DNA of 64,000 nucleotides from Candidatus Obscuribacterales bacterium (GCA_019750335.1 JAIEOQ010000005.1:186001-250000); one strand, 5' to 3'; numbered from the stretch's first letter, positions 16,296 through 26,002 are shown. Numbers and translations: made by a program. The notes: generated by a model not told the origin, from the sequence alone.

Positions 16296-17705
16296 ATGGA
16301 ATTGAAGAAAAAAACACGTGCTGTGCTCCTTGCTGCCGGTCAAGGCAAGCGAATGAAATCAGCTTTGCCTAAAATTTTGCATCCGGTTCTTGGAAAGTCG
16401 GTACTGACTAGAGTTTTGGATGCCGTTGATGGCTTGGGTTTGGAGCATGTTCATATTATTGTCGGACATAGCGCCGATCAAGTAATTGATTTTCTCAAGC
16501 AGAATCCACCGAAAACGCCGTGGTCCACTCATTTGCAAGAACCGCAGTTGGGAACGGGGCACGCTTTGATGCAGCTGGCTCCCGAACTTAAAGCTTTCGA
16601 CGGTACTTTGCTTGTCACTGTTGCCGACGTGCCTTTGTTGCAATCATCCACCTTGGCTGATCTGGTGCAGGTACACGATCGTACTGATGCCGTGCTCAGT
16701 CTTTTAACCACTAAAGTTGACGATCCGCGCAGTTACGGACGGATTATTCGCGACGAGTCCGGACAGGTTTTGCGGATTGTTGAAGATAAAGATGCCGATG
16801 AAGCTCAGAAAAAAATCACTGAGATCAATCCGGCAATCTATTGCTTCAAATGGCCGGCAGTAGAGCCAGGTTTGAAGAGCTTGAAGAACAATAATAAGCA
16901 AGCTGAGTATTATTTGACCGACTTAGTTGAATGGTCCAGTTCGGCGGGCTTTAAGCTGGCAAGCGCGTTGACCAAAGATTGGCGAGAGGTCTCCGGTATT
17001 AATTCGCGCCTGGAATTAGCCGAAGCAAACAAGCTGTTGCGCGATCGAACTATAACCAATTTAGCTCTGGAATCCGGTGTGACAATCATTGATCCGGCAA
17101 GTACATGGATTGCGCCAGAAGTAAAAATCGGGCAGGACAGCACGATATTTCCTGGCTGTTATATAACCGGTGAAGTACAGATTGGTGCTTCCTGTTTAAT
17201 CGGACCAAATAGCCAAATCAGCGGACTGACTCAAATCGGCAATCACAGCCAGGTAGCGCATTCTGTTGTTGTGGCTTGTCAGATTGGTTCGGCTGTTACG
17301 ATTGGCCCCTTTGCTCATTTAAGAGAACAAGCTGTAATTGCCGATAAATGTCGCATCGGTAATTTTGTGGAAATCAAAAAAAGTCAGGTCAAATCTCAAA
17401 CCAACGTCTCTCATTTAAGTTATATCGGCGATGCCGTGTTAGGTGAGCAGGTGAACATTGGCGCTGGGACAATCACAGCTAATTACGATCGTCTTTCCGG
17501 GAAAAAATCGCAAACAGTAATTGGCGACAACTCCTCAACCGGAAGTAATTCGGTTTTAGTTGCTCCGGTAACTATTGGTAATGAAGCGATGGTGGCTGCC
17601 GGTACGGTTGTTACTCGCGATGTTCCGGACGGCGCTTTGGCTCTTGGGCGAGCGCGACAGGAAAATCGCGAAGGTTGGATCTCGCGACGGCTGGCTAAAA
17701 AATAA
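16296..17705 (+). CDS. glmU: Bifunctional UDP-N-acetylglucosamine pyrophosphorylase / glucosamine-1-phosphate acetyltransferase
   Basis: 469 aa (E. coli GlmU is 456). It acetylates glucosamine-1-phosphate and then couples it to UTP, giving UDP-GlcNAc for peptidoglycan and LPS. The N-terminal Rossmann uridyltransferase starts with LLAAGQGKRMKSALPKIL and contains the metal-binding VADVP. The C-terminal left-handed beta helix begins near residue 250 and carries SHLSYIGDA with the catalytic histidine, NIGAGTITANYD and GSNSVLVAPV. ATG 16296 gives the standard N-terminus. A longer frame from 16224 would run through the terminator. Expression may be set by the leader structure upstream. Confidence 0.95.
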   Translation: MELKKKTRAVLLAAGQGKRMKSALPKILHPVLGKSVLTRVLDAVDGLGLEHVHIIVGHSADQVIDFLKQNPPKTPWSTHLQEPQLGTGHALMQLAPELKAFDGTLLVTVADVPLLQSSTLADLVQVHDRTDAVLSLLTTKVDDPRSYGRIIRDESGQVLRIVEDKDADEAQKKITEINPAIYCFKWPAVEPGLKSLKNNNKQAEYYLTDLVEWSSSAGFKLASALTKDWREVSGINSRLELAEANKLLRDRTITNLALESGVTIIDPASTWIAPEVKIGQDSTIFPGCYITGEVQIGASCLIGPNSQISGLTQIGNHSQVAHSVVVACQIGSAVTIGPFAHLREQAVIADKCRIGNFVEIKKSQVKSQTNVSHLSYIGDAVLGEQVNIGAGTITANYDRLSGKKSQTVIGDNSSTGSNSVLVAPVTIGNEAMVAAGTVVTRDVPDGALALGRARQENREGWISRRLAKK

Positions 17706-17707
17706 GC

Positions 17708-17992
17708 TTATTCTTGGACTGGGTCCATCTGGGCGACGAATTGCAGACGGCTGCGTTCCATTTCGGCGAAGCTGGATGATTCCACCGTTACCATTTTAAT
17801 TAAATGAAGCGGGACCAGATGTTTTGAATAATTGCGGTCGTCGGGCTTGTCGTCTTCGCCGTAGCTTTCAATCTCTACATAGTCTTGCCCGAGACGTAAC
17901 ATCCGTCCTGTAAGAAAGGTGCCGTCAGCAAAATGAAGCCGCGCCCACTGTTTTGTGTCGCACAAACGTTCCATTCGTAGTTTCAGGTTCAT
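17708..17992 (-). CDS. Small SH3/LSm-barrel-like protein of unknown role
   Basis: 94 aa. The core ARLHFADGTFLTGRMLRLG followed by DYVEIESYG looks like the first three strands of an LSm or SH3-like barrel. A LVPLHLIKMVTVE strand closes it. The C-terminal 20 residues are helical. ATG 17992 (AGGA about 9 bp upstream) is preferred to a start 21 bp further up. It ends 2 bp from the convergent glmU stop. It could be a small RNA- or ligand-binding protein, but nothing in the sequence gives its target. Confidence 0.55.
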   Translation of the reverse strand: MNLKLRMERLCDTKQWARLHFADGTFLTGRMLRLGQDYVEIESYGEDDKPDDRNYSKHLVPLHLIKMVTVESSSFAEMERSRLQFVAQMDPVQE

Positions 17993-18266
17993 AATGCTGG
18001 ATCCTGCAGACAACTTTCTCTTGATATCTTGATTCTAACACCTGCGTCAAGTACCCCAGAAGTTTTTTGATTGCATTCAATATCTGAGTCGGATCTTTTG
18101 AATATGTCCTGGATCTTTTTCTTCTTTTAAACCAGCTGAAACGCAGAAAAATGCCAAATGACGGCATTTTTTGACCTAGTCAAGGATTGCTCTTTCAAGC
18201 CTAAGGAATAAACTTGGAAGTGTGTTTAGTTGGTTGCTGCTGTTTTGGCCTAGAAATTCGGGGATC

Positions 18267-18464
18267 ATGAACGATACAAGTTTGCCTGCGCACTTACAAA
18301 AGCGTATTGAGGAGCTGTGGGGACGCGAAAAAAGCTATTGGGAAGATGAAATGTATTCCCAGGAAGCTTTAACTAACATGGAGTACAGGCAAGTCCTGGA
18401 AACGAGTTTTAATCTAGACCCGCTTGGACCGCTTCCGGCTCGGCAGTCAGATAAACGCCTCTAA
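18267..18464 (+). CDS. Short hypothetical protein
   Basis: 65 aa, helical and acidic (LPAHLQKRIEELWGREKSYWEDEMY), with no recognised family. ATG 18267 follows GGGGA closely. A longer frame from 18222 would add a hydrophobic stretch. The last 56 bp overlap the 3' end of coaX on the other strand. The regular helical composition favours a real gene, but length alone cannot prove it. Confidence 0.45.
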   Translation: MNDTSLPAHLQKRIEELWGREKSYWEDEMYSQEALTNMEYRQVLETSFNLDPLGPLPARQSDKRL

Positions 18465-19167
18465 GAGTTAAAAGCGGATCGGTAATATCAAATACGGTGC
18501 TTTGTCGAGCGATTGTTTCGGACCAGCCACCGGTAGCTATTACTTGAGCTGAATAGCCTAAAGTTTTGCGAGCTATTTTGACCCAATATTCAACCAAGCC
18601 GGTTTGACCGAGTACAGTGCCGCTTAAAATTGCAGCATCTGTATCTACGCATAATTGGCGTTCGCTGTATTGCTTAAGGGTGGGCATCGGTAGCTGAGCT
18701 GTCGCTTCATGCAAGGCGGCAATTGTTTTTCCCAGACCTAAAGTGATGAAGCCGCCTTGAAATGTGCCGTTCTTATCGACGGCAGTTAAGGTGGTTGCCG
18801 TTCCCATATCAATTACAACGGCGCCGGCATCACGACCGTAAAGCTTCCAGGCGGCAACGGCGTTGGCGATTCGATCCGCTCCCATGGTCGGATAAATACC
18901 TTTAATTACATTGCTCTTGCCGGTAGCCATGGTCAACACTTTGTGTCCGTGTGCGGTCAAAAGAGCTTTCAATCCGGTTGCTGCTTCGGGAACCACCGAA
19001 CAAAGTGCGACAAAAGCTGGCTTATGGCTGTTAATACTACGCCCGGCAGCTTCAATATCATTTGATGGATGAAACCAAGTTTCAACTAAGACACCGGTAC
19101 GGAATAATCCGCAGCTTATTCGGGAATTGCCTAAGTCGATGGCGATAATATCTTTTTTGTTTTCCAT
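18409..19167 (-). CDS. coaX: Type III pantothenate kinase
   Basis: 252 aa. It phosphorylates pantothenate, the first step of CoA synthesis, without feedback inhibition by CoA. The ASKHA fold is shown by IAIDLGNSRISCGLF (D11), the central VVIDMGTATTLTAVD (about 118-132) and GGFITLGLGKTIAALH. The usual DxGNT appears as DLGNS. The last gene of a minus-strand run, it begins 3 bp after the amidase stop. Confidence 0.92.
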   Translation of the reverse strand: MENKKDIIAIDLGNSRISCGLFRTGVLVETWFHPSNDIEAAGRSINSHKPAFVALCSVVPEAATGLKALLTAHGHKVLTMATGKSNVIKGIYPTMGADRIANAVAAWKLYGRDAGAVVIDMGTATTLTAVDKNGTFQGGFITLGLGKTIAALHEATAQLPMPTLKQYSERQLCVDTDAAILSGTVLGQTGLVEYWVKIARKTLGYSAQVIATGGWSETIARQSTVFDITDPLLTLRGVYLTAEPEAVQAGLD

Positions 19168-19170
19168 AGC

Positions 19171-21075
19171 TTACTGCTCGCTTTGCTGTATATATGCTCG
19201 AATGCTCTGAGCGATTTGTCTGCCTATTTTTTCTTGAAATTGCGGATTGATCAATTGGCTCAATTCATGGGGATTGATCATAAAGCCGACTTCAAGCAAA
19301 ATTGCCGGCATTTGGCTGGGACGACAAAGAGCCAAATTTTGATAGCGACAACCGTAATCAGGCAAGCCGGAAGTTTTGACCAAGTCGGTTTTGGCTTGGC
19401 GAGCTAGCTCGATTGCTTGCGGGTGATACCAATAGCTGGATGTTCCCAGTTCTTTGTTCGGATCGCGCCCGTCAGGCAATGCATTGTTATGAATGGAAAC
19501 CAGCAAGTCAGCCTTGGCGGTAACCGCTATATCTACTCGTTTGGCTAACCCTACATCCTCGTCTTTGCTGCGAGTCATTATTACTCGTGCTCCTAGCTTT
19601 TCCAGCTCGGCTTGGACGAAGCGACTGATTGCCAAATTAATCGTTGCTTCTTTTGTGCCGTTGCAGCCGATTGAACCGGTTTCTTGACCGCCATGACCGG
19701 GATCTAAACAAATCACTACGCCCTTAAGCGATTCTTTGGCTGTGAACAAAGTCGGAGGCTTCTTTATGTGAAGCACTAAATTGGTATCTTCGTAAGCTGC
19801 GAAAAATCCCCATTGTCTAGCTTGTTTCAATGAAACAGATAATTCGTAGTGGAGATCTTCTTTCTGCTTCCAGGTGATGCAGTCGATTAGTTGAGTGCAG
19901 GCCGGTTCTTCGTCTGAATTCTGATTCTCCGGAGTGACGAAATCAGTATCGGCTGTGGCTCCGAATAAATGCAAAACTAATCGATTCGGTTTTAACTCTT
20001 GTTCTATTCGGTAAGGCAAGCGTTGGTTGAGTGGAATGATCACACGAGCGCCATAAGCGTCGCTCTCCATATTGATGGTGCTGACCTTTGTTTCCGGTAA
20101 GCTGCCGCTGTCGCTGTCCGCGCTTAGATCTGCATTGTCAATCCATACATGTTTTCCCGGGCAAAGTAGAAAACGTTGCCATTTACCTTTATAGCCGTCG
20201 GATAAAAGCCGAATACCGGCATCAAGCGGTGTTAATCTGGCGGCTTCAGGACCAACGCGCACGGTTGTTGCGTCGTGCAGGGTGGTGAACAATCGTGGTT
20301 GCTCAATTACGGTTATGCTGCCGCTAGCGGTTTGGCTTACGCTTTCTTGATTGTTTTTGGCTGTGAAAATCGGCCTCACTTCTTCGAAATGATCGCTGTT
20401 TGTTATTTTATAAAAAGCCAAATACAAATCTTTTTGCGTTGCCGGATTGAGTTGATAACTGACACCGAAAGCTGTTTCCATCCCTAGTTTCACTGAACTT
20501 GTTTTGGCGCCGGGTGCGGGGTTATACACCGGTTTCAGCGGTATGGTTTTTTTGTCAATCGTCACTGAAACGTCGGAGCCGGGGCTCACCCGTGCGGCAA
20601 AAGCAACGATATCGCCTGGTATAACACCGATTGGCTCTTGCGGGCTGAGTGATTCTGGCAGGATCTTCAGCGGCTGATCGCTTAGCACTACCGGTGGTGC
20701 CGGACGTTTAATTGTTACAGTTAAAGGATCTTTTGCTTTGATGTCGCTTGTAAGTGAGAAAGTGTTGCTCCCCGGCGACAGTTTAACTACATGAGCGAAA
20801 TAACCTTCCGGGCTCAAGTTAACCGCTTGTCCATTGCAAAATAAAGAGCTGTTTGCCTTGACGCTGCCGATAAGAAAAGTAGATGTGCAATTGATTGTCG
20901 AGCCGGTTTTCGGATAAACAAGCAGAATGCCGTTTTTCTGATAGCCTACCGGTTCTTTAGGTCCGGCACTTTCAAAACTTTTTTTCAAAGTACTTGTTTG
21001 TGGAGTCAGTTCGGCGCAAGCCGATAAACTACTCAAAAAGAACAAACCCGAAAGTAAGGTGCAACGCTTTTTCAT
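19171..21075 (-). CDS. N-acetylmuramoyl-L-alanine amidase lipoprotein (Amidase_3)
   Basis: 634 aa. A lipobox signal (LSAC, Cys20) indicates a lipoprotein. Residues 50-130 and 150-250 look like beta-sandwich modules, and the middle part around YRIEQELKPNRLVLHLFGA resembles an AMIN domain. The C-terminal zinc amidase starts with CLDPGHGGQETGSIG (His ligand), then a Glu in TKEATINLAIS, the VSIHNNA histidine and the catalytic Glu in AILLEVGFMIN. It cuts the amide between MurNAc and L-alanine during peptidoglycan remodelling or cell separation. It overlaps the DUF547 gene by 4 bp and is followed by coaX. Confidence 0.9.
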   Translation of the reverse strand: MKKRCTLLSGLFFLSSLSACAELTPQTSTLKKSFESAGPKEPVGYQKNGILLVYPKTGSTINCTSTFLIGSVKANSSLFCNGQAVNLSPEGYFAHVVKLSPGSNTFSLTSDIKAKDPLTVTIKRPAPPVVLSDQPLKILPESLSPQEPIGVIPGDIVAFAARVSPGSDVSVTIDKKTIPLKPVYNPAPGAKTSSVKLGMETAFGVSYQLNPATQKDLYLAFYKITNSDHFEEVRPIFTAKNNQESVSQTASGSITVIEQPRLFTTLHDATTVRVGPEAARLTPLDAGIRLLSDGYKGKWQRFLLCPGKHVWIDNADLSADSDSGSLPETKVSTINMESDAYGARVIIPLNQRLPYRIEQELKPNRLVLHLFGATADTDFVTPENQNSDEEPACTQLIDCITWKQKEDLHYELSVSLKQARQWGFFAAYEDTNLVLHIKKPPTLFTAKESLKGVVICLDPGHGGQETGSIGCNGTKEATINLAISRFVQAELEKLGARVIMTRSKDEDVGLAKRVDIAVTAKADLLVSIHNNALPDGRDPNKELGTSSYWYHPQAIELARQAKTDLVKTSGLPDYGCRYQNLALCRPSQMPAILLEVGFMINPHELSQLINPQFQEKIGRQIAQSIRAYIQQSEQ

Positions 21076-21914
21076 TTAGTCGTTCCTTCTGTTGCGACGG
21101 CAGCCAGATCATTTGTTTGGTAGTCGAAAGGCATTGCGTAATTTATGTCCATGCCGGTGAGATTGAAATTGGGATCAAGCTCGCGCTCTTGGTATATCAG
21201 GTTGACCACTGATTTGTATTCTCGTTCTATGAGTTTTTGGTGCCGACGAAAGAAAGGTGAAATCGAACAAGTTCGGCGTTCCGGGCGATAAACATAATTG
21301 TTTGGATCGTTCAAAAAATGATGACACGATTGCTTTAAGTCGGTGTCGATGGTTTCTGGTTGAAAAGCATGATTTGCTAAGGGTGGGCTACTTTTGGCAC
21401 CGTTGCAAGCCAGGAAAATACCGCGCCAGTCAGTGTCGGTAATTGTTGGTAGAAGTTTTTCGTTTTCCAGCTCGTTTATGGTATAAAATCGTCCGCCGAC
21501 AATAAAACGCTTGCGCAACGGGCTGTTTTCTAGCTGGCTAAGAGTTTTGATTGGATAATGATCGGCAATGTTTTTCAAAACCAATAAGTTGTAAGCATTT
21601 AGCCAATAGGCGAGTTTAGCCTGCTTTTCGGAGAGCTTTTCCGGGCTTGTAGTTGCCAGCTCATTTATTGCCTTTTTTAAGTCGCCGTCTTGTTTGAGCT
21701 TGGTGTAATCGACTAATCCGTTTTTGACATATTTAGCGAGCAAACGATTGTAGATGGTAAATTGACAAGTTTTTGGAGCTTCCACTTTCAATGTATAAAG
21801 TTGAAAATATTCAACGATATCCGGCAAATGATTGCAAGCAATAAAAATAAGCCCGCTTGCCAGAAGCAAAATAGGAAGGGCCCCGATTTGAAATACTCGC
21901 TTTACTTTTTTCAC
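21072..21914 (-). CDS. DUF547-domain lipoprotein
   Basis: 280 aa. A signal peptide with lipobox FIAC (Cys27) is followed by a DUF547 domain recognised by GLVDYTKLKQD, KLAYWLNAYNLLVLKNI and FYTINELENEKLL, plus the conserved FLACNGAKSSPPL. DUF547 proteins are widespread, often secreted, and have a papain-like character in some analyses. The activity is not known. The 4-bp overlap with the amidase suggests that both act on the cell envelope. Confidence 0.8.
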   Translation of the reverse strand: MKKVKRVFQIGALPILLLASGLIFIACNHLPDIVEYFQLYTLKVEAPKTCQFTIYNRLLAKYVKNGLVDYTKLKQDGDLKKAINELATTSPEKLSEKQAKLAYWLNAYNLLVLKNIADHYPIKTLSQLENSPLRKRFIVGGRFYTINELENEKLLPTITDTDWRGIFLACNGAKSSPPLANHAFQPETIDTDLKQSCHHFLNDPNNYVYRPERRTCSISPFFRRHQKLIEREYKSVVNLIYQERELDPNFNLTGMDINYAMPFDYQTNDLAAVATEGTTK

Positions 21915-21972
21915 GCCTATAATTTTATCTGTTTTAATTGATGATTATCCAGGCAAAACGGAAGGTGACTTC

Positions 21973-22758
21973 TTGCGTGTTTTCCAACTGACTGACACAC
22001 ACTTTTTTGCCAATGAGAGCGGACGGCTCTTAGGGGTAGACACTGCCAAGAGCTTTGCCGATGTTTACGGCATGCTCAAAAGCGAATACGGCACGCCGGA
22101 TTTTTATCTGTTTACAGGTGATCTTTCGCAAGACGAAACCACCGAGTCGTATCGGCGCCTGGCTGATTCTGTGGGTAAGGCTAATGCTCCCTGTTATTTT
22201 CTGCCCGGCAATCACGATCAAAGACAAAACTTGAAGACTGGGCTTCTAGCGTCGCCAACCAGTTTTTGCAATGAAAGAGGCTTTATCAATTCCGGTTGGC
22301 AGATTATTTTGCTTGATTCCTTGGTTGAGGGAAAGGTAGGCGGTTATCTTGCCAACGACGAATTGAAATTTTTGGAAGAGACCCTTGCCAAGAAGGCGGA
22401 TCATGTACTTATTTGTGTGCACCACCATCTTTTGCCTTGCGGTTCCAAATGGACGGACAAAATCGGTATTAGCAACAGCGATGCATTTTTCGATATAGTC
22501 GATAGACACGATAATGTGCGTTGCGTGCTCTCGGGTCATATTCATCAGGCTTTTGATGCTGTACGCGGTAATGTGCGTTATTTAGCTACACCTTCAACCG
22601 GTGTGCAGTTCAAGCCAAACTCGGACACATTTGCTGTTGATGCGCAACCGCCCGGATTCAGGATTCTAAATCTTGAAGCTGACGGTAGCGTGAAAACTTC
22701 GGTTCATCGTCTGACAAATCTTCCGGAAGGCTTGCAGCTTTTGTCGGCGGGCTATTGA
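21973..22758 (+). CDS. cpdA: CpdA-like 3',5'-cyclic-nucleotide phosphodiesterase
   Basis: 261 aa, cytoplasmic calcineurin-like phosphoesterase. Motifs: D8 and H10 (LTDTHFF), D50 (TGDLSQD), N80 and H81 (GNHDQR), HHHLLP and SGHIHQ. LLGVDTAKSFADV and the SWTDKIG-like CGSKWTDKIGISN segment are typical of CpdA/Icc. These hydrolyse cAMP, although related enzymes act on other phosphodiesters. It starts at TTG 21973 with GGAAGGTG directly ahead. An adenylate cyclase is not visible in the window. Confidence 0.78.
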   Translation: MRVFQLTDTHFFANESGRLLGVDTAKSFADVYGMLKSEYGTPDFYLFTGDLSQDETTESYRRLADSVGKANAPCYFLPGNHDQRQNLKTGLLASPTSFCNERGFINSGWQIILLDSLVEGKVGGYLANDELKFLEETLAKKADHVLICVHHHLLPCGSKWTDKIGISNSDAFFDIVDRHDNVRCVLSGHIHQAFDAVRGNVRYLATPSTGVQFKPNSDTFAVDAQPPGFRILNLEADGSVKTSVHRLTNLPEGLQLLSAGY

Positions 22759-22837
22759 GTTCGTCGATAAATGGTAGCGCCGCTGGTGCCAGAATTGCTC
22801 AGCGCGACGGACGATTGTTGAGTTGGATTGAAAAATT

Positions 22838-22910
22838 TGGAGCGTACGAGATTCGAACTCGTGACCTCTTCAATGCCATTGAAGCGCGCTACCAACTGCG
22901 CTAACGCCCC
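22838..22910 (-). tRNA. tRNA-Ala (anticodon GGC)
   Basis: On the minus strand a 73-nt cloverleaf begins GGGGCGTTAGCGC and ends at an A discriminator. The acceptor stem pairs fully and includes the G3-U70 wobble, the alanine identity element. The anticodon stem CTTCA/TGAAG holds loop ATGGCAT, giving anticodon GGC. The T arm has ACGAG-TTCGAAT-CTCGT. CCA is not encoded, so it must be added after transcription. A run of T follows the 3' end. Confidence 0.97.
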
Positions 22911-23169
22911 GAACAATGCACTTATACCATAAAGAAGTCATGATTATGGGTCATTAACCGCTAATATCTCTTTTAGAAGACTTGGTAAAAATGCCCGAAA
23001 TGCGCCATTTTACTTGGCTCTTGGCGTGGGTAAATTACTCGGCGCTTTGTAAATGCACGTTTTTACGTTCCTAAGTGTTATGCTGATAGGCTTAAAATCG
23101 GCACTAGAGCTATAAATTTGGAGTCTAAAAGAGTCTAAGTTTTGCTCGTCGGAAATGGAGACCAGTTCG
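22911..23169. other. Intergenic region between tRNA-Ala and the isochorismatase-like gene
   Basis: Together with the tRNA and its 3' flank, the gap between the coding genes is about 410 bp. Apart from the tRNA I see no ORF, repeat or convincing hairpin. Upstream promoters for the tRNA (minus strand) and for the hydrolase (plus strand) must lie here, but no -35/-10 pair stands out. Confidence 0.4.
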
Positions 23170-23724
23170 ATGCGACATCCTCGAGTATTGGATAGCAAGC
23201 AAGCCGTGCTGCTAATTATCGATATCCAGGAAGCTTTTCGCAAAGAGCTGAAAGATCTCGACAACCTGACTCGTAATATTACAATCATGGCTGAAGCGGC
23301 CAAAATACTTAAGTTGCCTGTAATTCTTACGGAGCAATATCCGCAAGGTCTAGGCAAAACTATGGCAGAAATTGCTGCCTGTCTTGGTGAACACCAATAT
23401 TTTGAGAAAACGGCTTTTAGTTGCTGCCAGGCGGAAGGCTTTATGTCTCAGTTGGAAGCTTTAGGACGCAAGCAAGTAATTCTTTGTGGGATTGAGGCTC
23501 ATGTTTGTGTCAGCCAAACGGCTCATGAGCTTTTGCACAAAGGCTATTCCGTTCACGTAGTCCATGATGCTATTTCCAGCCGGAATCCGCGCAACAAAGA
23601 AATCGGCTGGGAAAAAATGATTGGTTCCGGTGCCGTTCCTTCATCGGTTGAAATCGCGCTTTTTGAGATGCTTGTGCAATCCGGTAGCGAGCAATTCAAG
23701 TCGGTGCAACGCCTAGTAAAATAG
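23170..23724 (+). CDS. Isochorismatase-family cysteine hydrolase
   Basis: 184 aa, cytoplasmic. The expected catalytic triad is present: D18 (LLIIDIQEAF), K80 (YFEKTAFSCC) and C113 (GIEAHVCVSQTAHEL). The family acts on amide or ether-like C-N and C-O bonds (nicotinamide, N-carbamoyl compounds, isochorismate). The short form with EQYPQGLGKT resembles the YcaC-like/ISOC1 branch, whose substrate is uncertain. ATG 23170 is preferred because GGAG lies at 23157-23160. An upstream ATG at 23155 would include that site. Confidence 0.82.
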   Translation: MRHPRVLDSKQAVLLIIDIQEAFRKELKDLDNLTRNITIMAEAAKILKLPVILTEQYPQGLGKTMAEIAACLGEHQYFEKTAFSCCQAEGFMSQLEALGRKQVILCGIEAHVCVSQTAHELLHKGYSVHVVHDAISSRNPRNKEIGWEKMIGSGAVPSSVEIALFEMLVQSGSEQFKSVQRLVK

Positions 23725-23730
23725 TGAGTC

Positions 23731-25650
23731 ATGAGTAAAAGCGAGAATAAAGAACGAAATAAGCAGGCGGTAAAAGTAATTTTGCTGAGCTTACTTCTTG
23801 GCTTGCCTTTCTCCGCAGCGGCAGCTCAAAACTCAAGCCAGCAACCACAGCAACAATCAGGACTCAAACCGATTGGCAGCACTGACAACTCTTTGCCTGT
23901 ATCGCCTTTGAATACGCCTGCGGCAACGACAAAAAATGATACGTCTCGTACGTCACCGCCAGTGGCAGCAGAGCAGCCCGGAACGCCTTCTTTGCCTTAT
24001 TCTTACGACGGGAAGCCGGATCCGAATTTTCCTAATCTGGTTGGTCCGCTTTCTTCCGATACAAAAATGCTTGAAGAAGTACCCTTAAAGCTGCCGGCAT
24101 CATCCGAACTTTTGCCTGTCGGTGCCAATTTGCCGACGATCAGACTTGAGGCTTCATATAATCAGCCGGTCTCACTTAAAGATACGGTAATTTTTGCTGT
24201 CTTAAATAACCTGGCTATCGGCATTTCGCAAGAACAAATGCGTTCGCAAAAATGGCTGATGATTGGTGCGATCGGCAATTTTGCTCCGGACGCTTTGATG
24301 ATGTATCGCAGCTTATTCCAGGCAGGTTCGACCTTGGTTGGCGGTGTGATCCCAACTCAGTTCTCTACGCCAAACGTGGTGGCTACTGCCGGTTTCCGCT
24401 ACTGGGGTTTCAGAGGCGGACAAATTTTGTTTACAGCATTGGCTGCCAAACATAACTTTCTTGCTGCTAAGTCATCGTTGAAAGCGACAATCAATGACAC
24501 TTTGCTGGCAGTGGCCTCACAATATTATGATCTGGTTCGTCAACAAGCATTTTTAGAAATTCGGGTGCGTGCTGTCGATACTTCGCGCGCTCAACTTGTT
24601 TTGAATAAACAGCTTGAGGCTGCTGGCACGGGTACTTATTTCAACGTGCTTCAGGCTGATACGCAGTTGGCAAATGACGAACAAAACTTGCTTAGTCAGG
24701 AAGTAACTTTCCGAACGGCAGCCATTACTTTGGCTAGGACTCTCAACTTGGATCTTGGTGCCAACCTGATGACGGTTGATAGTCGTGTGCGCAAAGTGCG
24801 ACTGATTGATCCGAGTTTAGATATAAACGGTTTGATGAAAGTAGCCGTTAAATTCCGTCCTGAACTTAGACAGTTTGAAGAGCTGCGTTTGGCAGCCAGG
24901 CGAAACATTCAGGTAGCGGCAGCTCCGCTTTATCCGACCATGCAATTTTTTGGGCAATATGCCGGTAACGGTGCCACCCTTGGACCTGGTTACACTGTAG
25001 TCCCAGGAAATACCAACGTCGTAGCAGTGCCCGGGGGCAGTTATAACCCTAGCGCGGTAAATGTACCTGGGCTTTCCGGTACCAGCGTTCCATCGGTAGC
25101 AAGCAGTCAGTCCTCAATTGCTACTTCCGGCGGAACCATTACTAACCCCGGTCCGGTTTTGCTTACCCAATCGTATACGCCGGCATATATTGGTAAGCGC
25201 CAAATGCGTATGTCCTATCAAATCGGTTTTGAAATTGACTGGAATTATTTTGGTTTGGGCATCAACAATGTAGCTAACGTTCAATCGAATAGACATATTG
25301 CTCGCCAAGCTCTTTTGCAAGCTAACCAAACTTTTCTCAACGTCATGCAGCAGGTTCGCACCTCATATTTGCAATGTTTGATTATTGAAAAGCAGATTGA
25401 TGTGGCTACACGTGCTGTAGCTTCATCAAGTGAACAGCTGCGTTTAGCTCGAGTGCGCTTAGCCAACGGTGTCGGTACAAACATTGACGTGTTGCAAGCC
25501 CAACAAGTATGGACTCAGTCCTTGATTAACAAAGCGGACACCATTCTGCGTTTCAATCAAGCTCAGGTCCAATTGCTGCACGACCTTGGCGTCATTTCAG
25601 TAGATACTTTGACGTCCGGACGTTTATATAAAGGATTGGTCCCAGGCTAA
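23731..25650 (+). CDS. TolC-family outer-membrane efflux protein
   Basis: 639 aa, longer than TolC (about 490 in E. coli). A signal peptide (ILLSLLLGLPFSAAAA) is followed by a roughly 120-residue Pro/Ser/Gln-rich region, then two OEP repeats made of long helices and strands. They contain DTLLAVASQYYDLVRQQ in the first and VMQQVRTSYLQCLIIEKQ in the second, with the RLANGVGTNIDVLQAQQVWTQ motif near the end. A Gly/Ser/Thr-rich insertion lies at about 425-475. The channel could serve the RND pump at 10.7-15 kb. It begins 6 bp after the hydrolase gene. The 3' end overlaps the next convergent gene by 4 bp. Confidence 0.88.
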   Translation: MSKSENKERNKQAVKVILLSLLLGLPFSAAAAQNSSQQPQQQSGLKPIGSTDNSLPVSPLNTPAATTKNDTSRTSPPVAAEQPGTPSLPYSYDGKPDPNFPNLVGPLSSDTKMLEEVPLKLPASSELLPVGANLPTIRLEASYNQPVSLKDTVIFAVLNNLAIGISQEQMRSQKWLMIGAIGNFAPDALMMYRSLFQAGSTLVGGVIPTQFSTPNVVATAGFRYWGFRGGQILFTALAAKHNFLAAKSSLKATINDTLLAVASQYYDLVRQQAFLEIRVRAVDTSRAQLVLNKQLEAAGTGTYFNVLQADTQLANDEQNLLSQEVTFRTAAITLARTLNLDLGANLMTVDSRVRKVRLIDPSLDINGLMKVAVKFRPELRQFEELRLAARRNIQVAAAPLYPTMQFFGQYAGNGATLGPGYTVVPGNTNVVAVPGGSYNPSAVNVPGLSGTSVPSVASSQSSIATSGGTITNPGPVLLTQSYTPAYIGKRQMRMSYQIGFEIDWNYFGLGINNVANVQSNRHIARQALLQANQTFLNVMQQVRTSYLQCLIIEKQIDVATRAVASSSEQLRLARVRLANGVGTNIDVLQAQQVWTQSLINKADTILRFNQAQVQLLHDLGVISVDTLTSGRLYKGLVPG

Positions 25651-25919
25651 GAGCGGAAGCTGATACCGCGACCGGCTTCATAAGTCCGGCTGCCGACAAC
25701 TTCGCGTCTTTTGCGTGCCGGGATTTGAATTTCAATGCTGTCTTTATCGTCGTTAGCTGTGGTGTCGCCTTCATAGGCGCCCCAGTGTTTAACATTGAAG
25801 CGCTTTTTCTTGGCGGCTTCACCCATATCAATCAATTCTGGGAAGGCCATGAGCGCTATCGCCCAGAGGGCAGCGACAATACCGATGAAATATCCGAACC
25901 AGTCCAGCAACGGCTGCAC
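25647..25919 (-). CDS. Small single-pass membrane protein
   Basis: 90 aa. One membrane segment at residues 5-27 (WFGYFIGIVAALWAIALMAF) and a hydrophilic, charged C-terminal tail with a KKKR cluster and an acidic DDKDSIE patch. No family recognised. It is convergent with the TolC-family gene and overlaps it by 4 bp. Confidence 0.55.
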   Translation of the reverse strand: MQPLLDWFGYFIGIVAALWAIALMAFPELIDMGEAAKKKRFNVKHWGAYEGDTTANDDKDSIEIQIPARKRREVVGSRTYEAGRGISFRS

Positions 25920-26002
25920 TCCCCAAAGTTTTTAGCCTACAAAGTTTAGGCCAGTAGGCTTTTGCTGCAAAGGGGGAGAATACGATTTATTCTTTTAGGT
26001 AA